From NCBI RefSeq assembly GCF_001624695.1, contig NZ_JSEP01000009.1, forward strand, positions 124,001 through 188,000: a stretch of 64,000 nt of DNA, given 5' to 3'. The stretch is from Labrenzia sp. OB1. GTDB taxonomy: Bacteria; Pseudomonadota; Alphaproteobacteria; Rhizobiales; Stappiaceae. Below, piece after piece: positions 36,594-46,549 of this stretch. The notes beneath the pieces are model-generated. The model did not search any database, was not told the origin of the DNA, and worked only from the letters and a program-made list of their open reading frames with translations. Within the stretch, counting starts at the first letter, position 1. The number at the start of each line of letters is the position of its first letter. Position numbers and translations under genes: made by a program.

Positions 36594-37054
36594 GGCAAAA
36601 CTCCTTGAGTGTATGATAACGGACCGGCGATCCACCGTGGGGTCTTGGGAAAGACTTCGGATGTCCGGAATCGGTCCAGAAACGCCTCCTCCAGGGGTGC
36701 AGGCGCGAGCGCGCATATAGCGGAAATGTCCGCCGCACGCAAGAGCAGGCGGATTTCCGCCATGTACATTTGTCTCGCCGCCGCCGCCTTGAGTCTCCCG
36801 TCATTCAGAAGCGGTCAGATAAATTGGCTCTGTCAAGGCGGTGTCAAAAGAGGGTGCTTTGTGAGTCTGAAGCTATAGGTTGAATTAGTTTATGTAAATT
36901 TACAGTATTTTCTGATTTTTTATTGTTATAATTGCCAATAATTTTTTCTTTATCATATAAATTTATGTAACCGATGCTATCAGTTTGAATACGTACATAT
37001 AATTTTAAGAAAAGTTATGCATGATAAATCTTGGTAAACTCATGGGAGTGAGCA
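36594..37054. other. AT-rich intergenic stretch upstream of the periplasmic protein
   Basis: 460 bases without a gene. The left part holds the rplY promoter region. From about 36880 to 37050 the composition drops to roughly one quarter GC, unlike the rest of the window, with several -10-like hexamers (TATAAT at 36927-36932, TATAAA near 36956). This may be a strong promoter or a footprint of acquired DNA. I see no repeat or small RNA signature. Confidence 0.5.
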
Positions 37055-37624
37055 ATGAAGTATTTAATTCAAACGACTGCGCTTTGTCTTTTCTTTGCCG
37101 GTTCTGCCTTCGCGAACGAATTCGAGAGCGAACTCAAGGATCTCGCCTCTGGCAAGATAGCGGAAATCGCGGCATCGGAAGAAGTTGTGTCGGCTGTCAT
37201 CGCGCAAAACGGTGACACCGCGTCCTACGATCAATCTAAGATCGATGAACTGGATGCGAAATGGCGTGAGGAAGCCGATGCCGTGGATCAACCGATGATC
37301 GATGAGGTTCTGGAAAAACCCTTGTCCGTCTATCTGGCGGACACCCAGGACGCGAGCGACGGTCTCTTCACCGAGATTTTTGTCATGGACGCCAAGGGGC
37401 TGAACGTTGGTCAGAGCGATGTGACTTCGGATTTCTGGCAGGGTGACGAAGCCAAGTGGCAGGAAACCTATTCTGTCGGCAAGGGTGCGGTCCACGTCAG
37501 TGAGCTGGAAGAGGATGACAGCACGCAAACCCTGCAAAGCCAGGTGAGCGTCCCGGTCTTCGATCCGGCAAGCGGTGACGTCATCGGTGCCATCACCTTC
37601 GGTGTGAACGTCGAAAACCTCTGA
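37055..37624 (+). CDS. Stand-alone periplasmic PDC/Cache-like sensor protein
   Basis: 189 residues. A signal peptide covers about 1-20 ([12 protein letters not shown]). The mature protein has an N-terminal helix ([22 protein letters not shown]) and a PDC-like beta sheet ([23 protein letters not shown] then [23 protein letters not shown]). There is no membrane anchor and no signalling domain. It lies 55 bp before a chemoreceptor on the same strand, so it may be a periplasmic binding partner. The fold call is inference from motif order. Confidence 0.75.
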   Translation: MKYLIQTTALCLFFAGSAFANEFESELKDLASGKIAEIAASEEVVSAVIAQNGDTASYDQSKIDELDAKWREEADAVDQPMIDEVLEKPLSVYLADTQDASDGLFTEIFVMDAKGLNVGQSDVTSDFWQGDEAKWQETYSVGKGAVHVSELEEDDSTQTLQSQVSVPVFDPASGDVIGAITFGVNVENL

Positions 37625-37679
37625 ACAGAAAAAGATAAAGCGGGAAGGCATCGCTTTCCCGCATCTTCCAGGAGGAAGT

Positions 37680-39806
37680 ATGAAAGTCTCCGTGAAACTT
37701 CCGGCACTTGTGCTTGGCATCGCGCTTTTATGTTCAGGTGGCGTGGGTGTGGCAAGCTATATATCGGGCGCAAACACCGTGCGTGGACAGGCGGAGCAAC
37801 GTCTGATGGCGCTCGCCGAGGGCCGCAGGGACAGCCTGCTGGAGTTTTACCGGAGCAAGGAAATATCCATCGACAGTCATGTGGAGGGAAAAGCTCTCCG
37901 GGCTGCCTATAGCGACCTGGCAGGGGCCTGGGCAAAATACGGTGACAAGGCATTCGATACGCTGACGAAGATTTATGTCACGGACAATCCCCACCCGGTC
38001 GATGAGCGGGACCAACTGGTCAAGGCCGGGCGCAAGCCTTACGACAAGGCCCATGCGAAGCATCATACGTCCCTCAGGGATTACGCCGATTCAAACGACC
38101 ATCCGGATATCATGCTGATCAATCTGCAGGGGGATGTCATCTACAGTGTCCGCAAGCGGGCGGACTTCGGTGTGAATGTGCACTTCGAACAGTGGCAGGG
38201 AACGCCGCTGGCCGCAGGGTTCGACCGGATTGTGTCCGGGGAAGCCGAAACCGTTCTGGGCTACGATCCGGTGCTCTACCCGGGTAAGGACAATGAGCCG
38301 GCGGGTTTCTGGATCGCTCCGGTCGTCGTTGGATCGAAGACCATCGGTGTGATCGTTTACGAGACGCCGATCAACAAGATAGATTCCCTGCTGGGGAAAT
38401 ACGCCGGCCTCGGCGAAACCGGAGACATCTATCTGCTGAATGAAGACGGTCTGGTGCTCAACGACAGCAAGCGCACCGCGGATGTGTCTGAGATGCTGAG
38501 CGCGAATTTCGGCGCGCCGGAAATCATGTCCGCGATGGCGGGAGAGGCGGCTTTCAGGCATTTGCCGGACTACAACGGACGGGATGTCTTTGCGGCGATG
38601 GTGCCCTTTACGGCCCTTGGCAACAAATACACGCTGGTGGTCGTTCAGGAAGCCGGTGAAGTGCTGGCGCCCCTGTCATCCCTGAGGCTCTGGATTTTCG
38701 GCATTGCTCTGGCGTGTGCGGTTGTCGCGTGCATTTTCGGGTTGCTTTTGGCGCGAAATCTGTCGGGCCGGATCAATGGACTTGGCGAAGTCATGAGCAG
38801 GCTCGCCGGAGGCGAAAATGCCGTCGAGGTGCCTGTGCAATCCGCTTCCGACGAAATCGCCGCAATGGCCACCACAGTGGAAGTGTTCCGCGAAAACGCC
38901 CTGGCGCGTGAGCGGCTGGAAGCAGAACAAAGGGAATCCGGTCTTGCGCAGGAACGCCAGGCTGCTGAAGTCTCCAGAATGATTGCCGACTTCCGGTCGG
39001 AGGTCACGCAGATGCTGGACGCGGTATATAGCAACAGCGAGCAGATGCGGCGCGCAGCCGAGGAGCTGAACAGCGTTGCTGACGAAACTGCGGGCGATGC
39101 CACAAATGCATCATCTGCCTCCGAGGAGGCATCGACGAATGTGCAGACGGTGGCTTCGGCCTCCGAGGAATTGTCGGCTTCTATCCAGGAGATTCGCAGG
39201 CAAGTTCAGTCGACCACCGAAATTGTCCAGAACGCTTCACAGGCTGCGGTGCAGACCAACAACAAGATCGAGGGACTCGCGGAGTCCGCGCAGCGTATCG
39301 GCGATGTCGTCAATCTGATTTCCGCCATCGCCGAACAGACCAATCTTCTGGCGCTGAATGCAACGATCGAGGCAGCAAGGGCCGGAGAGGCCGGGCGAGG
39401 GTTCGCGGTTGTGGCTTCGGAGGTCAAGGAACTCGCGACGCAGACCGCCAAGGCGACGGAAGAAATCGAAGGTCAGATTGCGGAAGTGCAGGCGGCGACA
39501 AAAGAGGCTGTCACGGCAATTGCCGGAATCACCCAGACAATGAGCCAGGTTGACGAATATACCGGTTCGATTGCTTCGGCCGTGGAGCAGCAGGGAGCTG
39601 CGACCAACGAAATTTCCGGAAATGTGCAGGAAGCGGCCAGAGGCACGCAGGATGTTGCGCGCACCATCGTGACCATCTCTGAAAAGACACGTGTCACGAG
39701 TTCGTCCGCCGGACAGGTGCTGTCTGCTTCGACAGATGTCAACGGCAAGACGAATGCGTTGAGAGAAACGGTTGACCGGTTCCTGAATGCGGTGGCAGCC
39801 GCCTGA
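37680..39806 (+). CDS. Methyl-accepting chemotaxis protein
   Basis: 708 residues. The first membrane helix is at about 7-27, a long periplasmic Cache-type domain at about 30-325, the second helix near 331-352 and HAMP near 355-407. The signalling domain has its hairpin tip at about 545-585 ([29 protein letters not shown]). The C-terminus lacks a CheR pentapeptide. GAGGAAGT precedes the ATG. It is probably co-expressed with the periplasmic protein at 37055. Ligand unknown. Confidence 0.94.
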   Translation: MKVSVKLPALVLGIALLCSGGVGVASYISGANTVRGQAEQRLMALAEGRRDSLLEFYRSKEISIDSHVEGKALRAAYSDLAGAWAKYGDKAFDTLTKIYVTDNPHPVDERDQLVKAGRKPYDKAHAKHHTSLRDYADSNDHPDIMLINLQGDVIYSVRKRADFGVNVHFEQWQGTPLAAGFDRIVSGEAETVLGYDPVLYPGKDNEPAGFWIAPVVVGSKTIGVIVYETPINKIDSLLGKYAGLGETGDIYLLNEDGLVLNDSKRTADVSEMLSANFGAPEIMSAMAGEAAFRHLPDYNGRDVFAAMVPFTALGNKYTLVVVQEAGEVLAPLSSLRLWIFGIALACAVVACIFGLLLARNLSGRINGLGEVMSRLAGGENAVEVPVQSASDEIAAMATTVEVFRENALARERLEAEQRESGLAQERQAAEVSRMIADFRSEVTQMLDAVYSNSEQMRRAAEELNSVADETAGDATNASSASEEASTNVQTVASASEELSASIQEIRRQVQSTTEIVQNASQAAVQTNNKIEGLAESAQRIGDVVNLISAIAEQTNLLALNATIEAARAGEAGRGFAVVASEVKELATQTAKATEEIEGQIAEVQAATKEAVTAIAGITQTMSQVDEYTGSIASAVEQQGAATNEISGNVQEAARGTQDVARTIVTISEKTRVTSSSAGQVLSASTDVNGKTNALRETVDRFLNAVAAA

Positions 39807-39824
39807 CAGAACGCCCGGACGGAT

Positions 39825-39853
39825 CAGCCTGCTTTCATGAAAACAGGCTGATT
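39825..39853 (+). terminator. Terminator-like hairpin after the chemoreceptor gene
   Basis: CAGCCTG-C-TTTC-AT-GAAA-A-CAGGCTG forms a long near-perfect stem 19 bases after the stop, followed by only a short T-rich stretch (ATTTATC). It lies between the convergent chemoreceptor and prs genes. Confidence 0.6.
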
Positions 39854-39902
39854 TATCGGTCGCGGGGTCCGCGTATCTTCAATTTGTCTTGTGACCGTAT
39901 AC

Positions 39903-40835
39903 TCAGCTGAACAGGCTGGAGACCGATTTCTCCAGGGCCGTACGGTTGATGGCTTCGCCGATCAACGGAGCGATCGAGATGGTGCGGATGTTGGCCGCAG
40001 CCGTGATCGCCGCCGTGGGTTCGATCGAATTGGTGATCACCAGTTCCTTTAGCTTTGAAGACGTGACGCGCGCCACGGCTCCGCCGGACAGAACACCGTG
40101 AGTGATATAGGCCGTCACCGACTTGGCGCCCTTGGCGAGCAGGGCCTCGGCCGCGTTGCAGAGCGTGCCGCCGCTGTCGACGATGTCGTCGACCAGAATG
40201 CAGTCAAAGCCGTTCACTTCGCCGATGATGTTCATGACTTCCGACTCTCCAGGCTTGTCGCGGCGCTTGTCGACAATGGAGAGCGGCGCCTCAATGCGCT
40301 TGGCAAGTGCCCGGGCCCGGACCACGCCGCCGACATCGGGAGAGACTACCATGACATTGTCGGTGGCATAGCGTTCCTTGATGTCGCGGGTCATGACGGG
40401 AGCGGCAAACAGGTTGTCGGTCGGCAGATCGAAAAAACCCTGGATCTGTCCGGCATGGAGATCCAGGGTAAGAACGCGGTCAGCGCCGGCTTCCGTGATC
40501 AGGTTGGCCACCAGCTTCGCCGAAATCGGCGTTCGGCCGGACGCGCGGCGGTCTTGCCGCGCATAGCCGAAATAGGGGAGAACCGCCGTGATACGGCGGG
40601 CGGAGGACCGGCGCGCCGCATCGATGATGATGAGCAGCTCCATCAGGTGATCGTTGGCCGGGTAGCTTGTCGGCTGAACGACGAAAACGTCCTCGCCGCG
40701 CACATTTTCCTGGATTTCAACGAAGATTTCCTGGTCGGCAAACCGCCGGACCTGGCATTTGGCGAGAGGAACTTCGAGATATCCGGAGATTTCCTCGGCC
40801 AGGGCTCGGTTGGAATTGCCCGCGACGATTTTCAT
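39903..40835 (-). CDS. prs: Ribose-phosphate pyrophosphokinase
   Basis: 310 residues from the ATG at 40835. [23 protein letters not shown], the [10 protein letters not shown] motif and the PRPP-binding [14 protein letters not shown] are all intact. It makes PRPP from ribose-5-phosphate and ATP for purine, pyrimidine, His, Trp and NAD synthesis. A longer frame from 40883 has no support. Single gene with its own promoter. Confidence 0.96.
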   Translation of the reverse strand: MKIVAGNSNRALAEEISGYLEVPLAKCQVRRFADQEIFVEIQENVRGEDVFVVQPTSYPANDHLMELLIIIDAARRSSARRITAVLPYFGYARQDRRASGRTPISAKLVANLITEAGADRVLTLDLHAGQIQGFFDLPTDNLFAAPVMTRDIKERYATDNVMVVSPDVGGVVRARALAKRIEAPLSIVDKRRDKPGESEVMNIIGEVNGFDCILVDDIVDSGGTLCNAAEALLAKGAKSVTAYITHGVLSGGAVARVTSSKLKELVITNSIEPTAAITAAANIRTISIAPLIGEAINRTALEKSVSSLFS

Positions 40836-41172
40836 AAGCCGCAAGTCCTTCTGGTGCGACAGCGGATCAGCAGGCAGGTTCATTCCTGCTGAAACGCGGA
40901 AAGGGCCAAGAGCATACTGCGTTCATGTCAACACAGACTTCTCTAACACTTTAAAATCGATCAGCTTTCCGTCTCTCATACGATGCCGCATGTGAGCTGG
41001 CCGAATCGAGGTCTTAACACGTTGCCGGATGCCGGAGGCCCGAATGGAAAGCCTTGGCAGGCGGCGGCGTTGTAACAACCAACCACCCGGACCACAACAG
41101 GCGTTCGCCGTTGGGACCCGCTTTTTTTGAATTTTCGTGGCGCTGCACCTTCATTATCCGGCTAAAGGGAGA
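40836..41172. other. Gap between the lipoprotein gene and prs
   Basis: About 335 bases, no protein gene seen. It holds the prs promoter on the minus strand (TTGACA near 40926-40931 is a possible element, without a well-spaced -10) and, on the plus strand, a strong orphan terminator at 41089-41128. A small RNA may end there. Confidence 0.45.
41089..41128 (+). terminator. Orphan plus-strand intrinsic terminator (possible small RNA end)
   Basis: GGC-GTTC-GCC, extended by CAAC/GTTG, CC/GG and GG/CC with single-base bulges, is followed by seven Ts (41122-41128). The flanking genes are both on the minus strand, so no annotated plus-strand gene ends here. Confidence 0.55.
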
Positions 41173-41694
41173 TTAGCGGTTGAGCCAGGCCTTGATTTCC
41201 ACCATCGACCGGTTGGCAACACGTGACAATGTTCCCGATCCGACTGCTTGCCAGGGGTCACCGGAAGCGCCGCCTGTATCTTCCGTGCCCGAGATTCGTT
41301 TCACTCGGCGGCCGGAGCTGTCAACAATGTCGAAGACATAGAAGACGGTGCCGTTGGAAGGCTGGCCGGTGGCCGCGAGATATCCGTTGACGCGGTAGGT
41401 CGCCGCTGCGCCTACGCGGCGGACAAGAGTAATTCCCTGCTTGCGGGCTTCCGCTCCGATCAATTCAGACAGTTCGTCGGAAATGTTGCCGGGAGCGCCG
41501 GTAAAGGGTTCGAAAGCAAGCGTTACGCCCTCTTCCTGATCGATCTGGCCGGAAATCGAGGGTGTGGGGGTCGTCGTCGCGATGGGGCCCGGGGGCTGTG
41601 GCCCCGACTGACAGGCGGCCAGACCGCCCAGAAGCAGGAGGCAGGCGATCGATCGCAGGGTCGAAAAGGAATTCTGTCTGGAAAAGGTGAGCAT
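41173..41694 (-). CDS. Lipoprotein, unknown function
   Basis: 173 residues. The lipobox LAAC (about 25-28) follows a hydrophobic stretch. The mature part starts with a Pro/Thr linker, then a domain with ISDELSELIGAEARKQGITLV and YRVNGYLAATG...VFYVFDIVDSSGRR, resembling small outer-membrane stress or peptidoglycan-associated lipoproteins, but no family is certain. It should be processed by Lgt, encoded 3.2 kb away. Confidence 0.75.
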   Translation of the reverse strand: MLTFSRQNSFSTLRSIACLLLLGGLAACQSGPQPPGPIATTTPTPSISGQIDQEEGVTLAFEPFTGAPGNISDELSELIGAEARKQGITLVRRVGAAATYRVNGYLAATGQPSNGTVFYVFDIVDSSGRRVKRISGTEDTGGASGDPWQAVGSGTLSRVANRSMVEIKAWLNR

Positions 41695-41787
41695 ATAGGC
41701 GCCTGGCTCTGGTAATCGATTTCGACATGGTGCGGATCGTCTTCCGACAATGCAAGAACGGAAGCGGCCCGCTGAGTTGCAGTTTGT

Positions 41788-42945
41788 TTAGCCTGACTTG
41801 ACCGGCAGGTCGAGAGGCAGGGTGGATAAGCACTCCGGAGCGCCATCGGTGGTCAGATAGGTCTGCCCCAGTGTCATCGCGGTTCCGGTAATGGAATCCA
41901 TCAGGATCATGTGCATGAAGATCACCATGTCCGGCTTCACCTCGGCCGGATTGGCCTTGTAAGCCATCGGCATGTCCATCCAGCTCGGTGTGAAACGCGC
42001 ACCCAGCGAATAGCCGCAGGCATTCAGCCTGTGGGGCATCATGTCATGGGCATCCACGCGTTCGGCATGGGCGTCGAATACGTCTCCGAAGGTCCGGCCC
42101 GGAACAAGCCGGGTTTCAACGGCAGCCAGCGCTTCGCGCGCGGCGGTGTACATCTCGTGGTGCCTGTCGCTCGGTGTGCCGATGATGACGGTTCGCATCA
42201 GCGCGGCATGGTAATGGCGGTAGCTCCCTGCCCATTCCAGCGTGAGCTGGTCCTGAGCGGACAGGTTTCGGCGCCCGGCCTTGTAACGGCACAAAAGCGC
42301 TTCGGCACCGGAACCGATGATGAATTCATTGGCGGGATAATCTCCACCTCCTTCGAAAATAGCTCCCTGCATGGCGGCAAGAATGCGGCCCTCGTCGGCA
42401 CCGGGGCGGATTTCTTCCAGCGCGGCATAATACGCCTTGTCGGCAAGTTCGGCGGCCTTGCGCACATAGACGATTTCTTCCGCGCTCTTGACGGCACGCA
42501 GTTGCGGGATCACTTCGGACGCGTCGGAAATATCGGCGAAACTTGTCAGTTCGGCATTGATCTGCAGTCCGATCCTGCCGGTCATGCCGTGGGTGTCATA
42601 TTCGATGCCGATACGGCTGCCGAGGAGATCCATGTCGAACAGCAGATCCTTGAGCTGCCCGACCGGGCTGGCCGAACCGCGGTCGATCCAGATGCGGATG
42701 TCGGCGATGTTCGAGGTCTGCCTGGCCTGACGCTGGTCGGCGGAGCGGGTGAGGAGCACTATTTCTCCTTCCCTCGTGACGACAAGACACTGGAAAAAGC
42801 AGAAGCCGAAGGTGTCGTAGCCGGTCAGCCAGTACATGCTTTCCTGTGCGAAAAGCAGCATGGCATCGAGTTTTTCCGCCTCCATGGCGGCTTTGAGCTT
42901 TTTGAAACGGCTTTCGAACTCAGCTTCGGAAAAGTGCAGTGCCAT
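41788..42945 (-). CDS. M24 family metallopeptidase (Xaa-Pro aminopeptidase/creatinase fold)
   Basis: 385 residues. An N-terminal creatinase-like domain (MLLFAQESMYWLTGYDTFGF) precedes the pita-bread domain. Several positions of the metal site differ from standard aminopeptidases (LTLEWAGSYRHYHAALMRT; IFMHMIL), as in creatinase- or ectoine-hydrolase-type members, so peptidase activity is uncertain. It is ten bases downstream of pgeF. Confidence 0.85.
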   Translation of the reverse strand: MALHFSEAEFESRFKKLKAAMEAEKLDAMLLFAQESMYWLTGYDTFGFCFFQCLVVTREGEIVLLTRSADQRQARQTSNIADIRIWIDRGSASPVGQLKDLLFDMDLLGSRIGIEYDTHGMTGRIGLQINAELTSFADISDASEVIPQLRAVKSAEEIVYVRKAAELADKAYYAALEEIRPGADEGRILAAMQGAIFEGGGDYPANEFIIGSGAEALLCRYKAGRRNLSAQDQLTLEWAGSYRHYHAALMRTVIIGTPSDRHHEMYTAAREALAAVETRLVPGRTFGDVFDAHAERVDAHDMMPHRLNACGYSLGARFTPSWMDMPMAYKANPAEVKPDMVIFMHMILMDSITGTAMTLGQTYLTTDGAPECLSTLPLDLPVKSG

Positions 42946-42955
42946 CGGTATCTCC

Positions 42956-43720
42956 CTATCTCAGAACGATTGAGCTGATCTGGCGGCCATAATCGGGTTC
43001 CTTGCGGTGAGTGGTGCGGCGGTAGGAAAAGAAACGGGTCTCGTCGCCGTAAGTGCACAGAGCAAGGTCTGCGACCTGGCCGAGGTTCAGCTGCTCAAGT
43101 CTGTCCATGATGAAGGCGGGCAGGTCGAACATGAAATGGTCAGCCCGTTCTGAAGGCTGAAAATATCCTGTGTTGACGGAGGCGTTCTGGCGGAAACGGT
43201 CGAAAAACTCCGGACCGACTTCATAAGCCTTACGGGATATCGTCGGCCCGAGGACCGCTGTGATGCCGTCTCTGGTGGCGCCGAGCGCTTCCATGGCGGT
43301 GACTGTATTTTGCAGAACTCCGGTCAAGGCGCCTTTCCAGCCCGCATGAGCGGCCCCGATGACGCGAGCAGCGGGATCGGCGAAGAGGACAGGACCGCAA
43401 TCTGCCGTCAGCACCCCGATGCCGAGCCCCGGCGTGCTTGTGACGAGCGCATCGGCTTTCCTGTCCGCACTGTCCTCCCAGGAGGCGCTGACGGTGATCA
43501 CGTCCGGTGAATGGATCTGATGGGGAGAAAGCAGGTTCTCAGGGACAACGCCAATTGCATCGGCGGCCCGTCTGCGGTTTTCCAGAACCCTGCCACGGTC
43601 GTCATCCGATCCGAGGCCGAGATTCAGACTTGCATATATGCCGTTGGAGACGCCGCCCTGCCGCGTGAAAAAGCCGTGGCCAAGGCTCTCCAGCTTCAAT
43701 GCGTCTGCCTCAATTTTCAT
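42956..43720 (-). CDS. pgeF: Peptidoglycan editing factor PgeF (polyphenol oxidase, laccase domain)
   Basis: 254 residues. HGFFTRQGGVSNGIYASLNLG near the start, LTADCGPVLFADP with the zinc Cys, and GAAHAGWKGALTGVL with the His ligand are family motifs. PgeF removes misincorporated amino acids from peptidoglycan precursors. It is between the MidA-like gene and the M24 gene on the same strand. Confidence 0.93.
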   Translation of the reverse strand: MKIEADALKLESLGHGFFTRQGGVSNGIYASLNLGLGSDDDRGRVLENRRRAADAIGVVPENLLSPHQIHSPDVITVSASWEDSADRKADALVTSTPGLGIGVLTADCGPVLFADPAARVIGAAHAGWKGALTGVLQNTVTAMEALGATRDGITAVLGPTISRKAYEVGPEFFDRFRQNASVNTGYFQPSERADHFMFDLPAFIMDRLEQLNLGQVADLALCTYGDETRFFSYRRTTHRKEPDYGRQISSIVLR

Positions 43721-43754
43721 TCGTGTCTCCGGACCGGTTCGATCTGCTTGTCAC

Positions 43755-43799
43755 TGGAGCACCAAAAAGCGGTAATCTGATCGCTCTCAAGATGCTCCA
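43755..43799. repeat. Inverted repeat between pgeF and the MidA-like gene
   Basis: TGGAGCA at 43755-43761 and TGCTCCA at 43793-43799 are exact 7-bp inverted repeats about 31 bases apart in the 118-bp gap. No T-run. Significance is unclear. Confidence 0.3.
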
Positions 43800-43838
43800 A
43801 ACGGGATTCGGTTTCGCAGCGAATGATCCTTGTAGGGA

Positions 43839-44933
43839 TCACGACGCGCTGTCAAACGGCAGAAACGATATTCCCGCGCCCGTCACAGCCAGAACCTTGA
43901 AGAGATCGCCCATTTCTGCGGGAGCGGCCAGGCGCTCGACTGCGTCATGGATCGCTTCCTGCTCTTCACGGGATTTTCCCGCACCGAGCGCTCCGGCCCG
44001 CTCCAGAAGTCCGGACCTCAAGAGAAAATCCCCCTGTGTCATTGGCGGAAGTGCGGTCGCTCCGCCTCTCGCCGCCGCCGCCGCCAGTGCCTCGAAATTC
44101 ACATGTGCCGTCAGATCCGCTTCGCCGGGATGCGCCAGGACGTCGTCGAATTCATGTCTGTAAAGCGCCTGCAGCGTGTCACCGGGGCCGGTTTCGAGAT
44201 AGCCGTAATCGATGAAAATCGCGGCCCCGCCGGGTTTGGCAATGCGCGCGCCGATGTCTTCGGCTATGGCGTTCGCGGCTGGTTGCGTTTCCAGGATCGT
44301 TCCTTCGGCAGATCCGGCAATCCGGGGCGGGACGGCGTCATCGGGAAGCCTGGCGGTGCCCGCGCCGAAGATGAAGCCGCCGTCCGCCGACAGGCCAACC
44401 TGGCGTTCGCGCCAACCGTCGCTGGTTTTCACGAACTGATGGATCGGCAGCGCGTCGAAGAATTCATTGGCAATCAGGATCAGCGGACCGTCTGGGATAT
44501 CCGCGAATGTTGTCCGGAAGTCCGGTTTGAGCGGAGCCCCGGCCAACGTCTCCTGCTGGATTTTCCGCAGACGCGGGCTTGTCTCGACAAGATGCAGGCT
44601 GGCTGCCTTCAGGAACGCCGGGCGCAGTGTGCAGACGCGCAGCAGGTCAGCCATCAGGGTTCCGCGGCCCGGACCGAGCTCCACGAGTTGAAACCGGTCC
44701 GGAGCGCCCATGGCTTCATAGGCGGCCAGGCAGGACGCGCCTATCAGTTCGCCGAACATCTGGCTGACTTCGGGCGCGGTAATGAAATCGCCGGTCGCGC
44801 CGAAGGGCTCCCGTGTCGTGTAGTAGCCCGCCTCGGGATCGCCGAGGCAGATCGCCATATAGTCGGCGACCGAAAGAGGACCTTCGGCGGAAATCTGGGC
44901 CTTGATCCTGTCCTTCAGAGCGCGCGCCGGCAT
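43839..44933 (-). CDS. Class I SAM-dependent methyltransferase, MidA/NDUFAF7-like
   Basis: 364 residues. GPLSVADYMAICLGDPEAGYYTTR and FGATGDFITAPEVSQMFGEL are MidA-family signatures; the SAM motif is LVELGPGRGTLMADLL. The human homolog dimethylates an Arg of NDUFS2 during complex I assembly, so a similar role in respiration is possible. It starts four bases after the lgt stop, so the two are co-transcribed. Confidence 0.9.
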   Translation of the reverse strand: MPARALKDRIKAQISAEGPLSVADYMAICLGDPEAGYYTTREPFGATGDFITAPEVSQMFGELIGASCLAAYEAMGAPDRFQLVELGPGRGTLMADLLRVCTLRPAFLKAASLHLVETSPRLRKIQQETLAGAPLKPDFRTTFADIPDGPLILIANEFFDALPIHQFVKTSDGWRERQVGLSADGGFIFGAGTARLPDDAVPPRIAGSAEGTILETQPAANAIAEDIGARIAKPGGAAIFIDYGYLETGPGDTLQALYRHEFDDVLAHPGEADLTAHVNFEALAAAAARGGATALPPMTQGDFLLRSGLLERAGALGAGKSREEQEAIHDAVERLAAPAEMGDLFKVLAVTGAGISFLPFDSAS

Positions 44934-44937
44934 GGTC

Positions 44938-45771
44938 TCACCCAGTTGTGGCGGCGGAATTGCGGCGCGAAGCCCAGACCATCGCGGCCAGTCCGCCGAG
45001 GATCATCGGCAGCGACAACAATATGCCCATGGTGAAAAAGCCGCCCAGATAACCGATATGGGCATCGGGAACCCTGAACAGTTCGGAGATCGAACGGGCG
45101 ATGCCGTAACCGCATGCAAAGGCTCCGGCAAGAAATCCCGGCTTTTTCAGCAACTTGAAACGGTGGCTGAGCAGGCGCAGCACCAGAAACAGGACAAGCC
45201 CCTCAAGCGCGGCTTCGTAGAGCTGGCTGGGATGGCGGGGATCCGGACCGGCATTGGGAAAGACAACTGCCCAGGGCACATCCGACGGGCGGCCCCATAA
45301 TTCGGAATTGATGAAATTGGCAATCCGTCCGAAGAAAAGCCCGATCGGCGCCGCGCAGCCTGCCAGATCGAACAGGGTCCAGACGGAAACGCCGCGGCTC
45401 CAGGCGAACAGCAGCATGGCGACCACCGTGCCGGCGAACCCGCCGTGGAACGACATGCCTCCGGTCCAGATCGCGAATGCGTCCATCGGATTGGCGAGAT
45501 AGTGGGCCGGATTGTAGAAAAGCACGTAGCCAAGACGGCCGCCGACGATGATGCCGAGCGTGCCCCACAGGACGAAGTCGTCGAGCTGGGCCAGGGAAGG
45601 CCTGCCAACACTGCCCCAGAGCCGGTGGTTGAGGACCAGGGTGCGCATGTAACGCCAGGCCAGAATGATGCCGATGATATAGGCCAGTGCATACCAGCGC
45701 AGGGCGAAGGGGCCGAATTCAACGATGACCGGGTCGATGGCGGGGAACGGCAGGACGAGTAAGGGCGGCAC
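44938..45771 (-). CDS. lgt: Prolipoprotein diacylglyceryl transferase
   Basis: 277 residues, about seven membrane helices. RWYALAYIIGIILAW, the HGGFAGTV stretch and the Lgt signature FGRIANFINSELWGRP are present. It moves diacylglycerol from phosphatidylglycerol to the lipobox Cys of prolipoproteins. It is upstream of the MidA-like gene. Confidence 0.96.
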   Translation of the reverse strand: MPPLLVLPFPAIDPVIVEFGPFALRWYALAYIIGIILAWRYMRTLVLNHRLWGSVGRPSLAQLDDFVLWGTLGIIVGGRLGYVLFYNPAHYLANPMDAFAIWTGGMSFHGGFAGTVVAMLLFAWSRGVSVWTLFDLAGCAAPIGLFFGRIANFINSELWGRPSDVPWAVVFPNAGPDPRHPSQLYEAALEGLVLFLVLRLLSHRFKLLKKPGFLAGAFACGYGIARSISELFRVPDAHIGYLGGFFTMGILLSLPMILGGLAAMVWASRRNSAATTG

Positions 45772-45939
45772 GGAATAACCTTCTTTGTTTCTGTCCTGAA
45801 AGAGCAGGGCAAAGCCCGGCGCAACGCATGCGCGATCTTGTTCGATCCGTCAAGCACGAGGGCGGAATTGGTTCTTGAAGTTCAGGCCATTCCCACATAC
45901 CTCTCAGGTGTAAGTTTGTTCCTGACCAAGGAGGGTCAC

Positions 45940-46206
45940 ATGACCCAGGGCCCGAACCGTATTCTCGATGATTTCGCCAAGCTGATGACAGACGCCGCCG
46001 GTGTCGCGCAAGGCGCGCGGCGCGAAGTGGAAACCGCATTCAGGGCACAGGCCGAGCGTTTCCTGTCCGACATGGATATGGTGTCGAGGGAAGAACACGA
46101 GGCCGTCAAGGAGATGGCCGTGCGTGCGCTCGACAAGGCGGAAGAGCTCGAATCACGGCTCGCCAAGCTGGAAAAAGCCGCTTCCGCAGGCGGCAAGGGC
46201 GCCTGA
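45940..46206 (+). CDS. ubiK: Accessory factor UbiK family protein
   Basis: 88 residues from the ATG at 45940 (AAGGAGGG upstream). The pattern is typical: an N-terminal helix with FAKLMTDAAGVAQGARREVETAFRAQAERFL, then VSREEHEAVKEMAVRA and a C-terminal coiled coil (ELESRLAKLEK). Homologs help ubiquinone synthesis; older names are YqiC and BMFP. It is divergent from lgt. Confidence 0.85.
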   Translation: MTQGPNRILDDFAKLMTDAAGVAQGARREVETAFRAQAERFLSDMDMVSREEHEAVKEMAVRALDKAEELESRLAKLEKAASAGGKGA

Positions 46207-46549
46207 GGCGGTCGGCTGACGCGGATGTGACCGATTTCTGTTCATAGTTCATGACAGATATGCGACGAGTGCACTTGGCGGAAAAGCGTTGCTTTTGAGC
46301 AATGTGATGAAAATTGGTGCTGGGTCGTCCACAAGATTCGGCTTTCGACGCAGAAATGGTATGTATCCCTTAAATCAATCTTGCTCCTATACTCATTGGT
46401 AACAGGGATTCGTCGGAGCAAGACGGAACCGGTTCGCTCCAAGGACCACAATGGGACGCGTTTTGCTCTTCCGGCATGGGACATTTCCCGGCGGTCCGCC
46501 CGGTTTTCCTGATCGGGTATTCGGCCCCGGCTCGAAAGGGAGTAGGCAC
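46207..46549. other. Gap between the ubiK-like and YbjN genes
   Basis: About 340 bases without a gene. TATACT at 46388-46393 may be a -10 element for the YbjN-proC unit, but no good -35 is at the right spacing. An upstream in-frame ATG at 46451 would extend YbjN by 33 residues that do not fit the family. I see nothing else. Confidence 0.4.
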
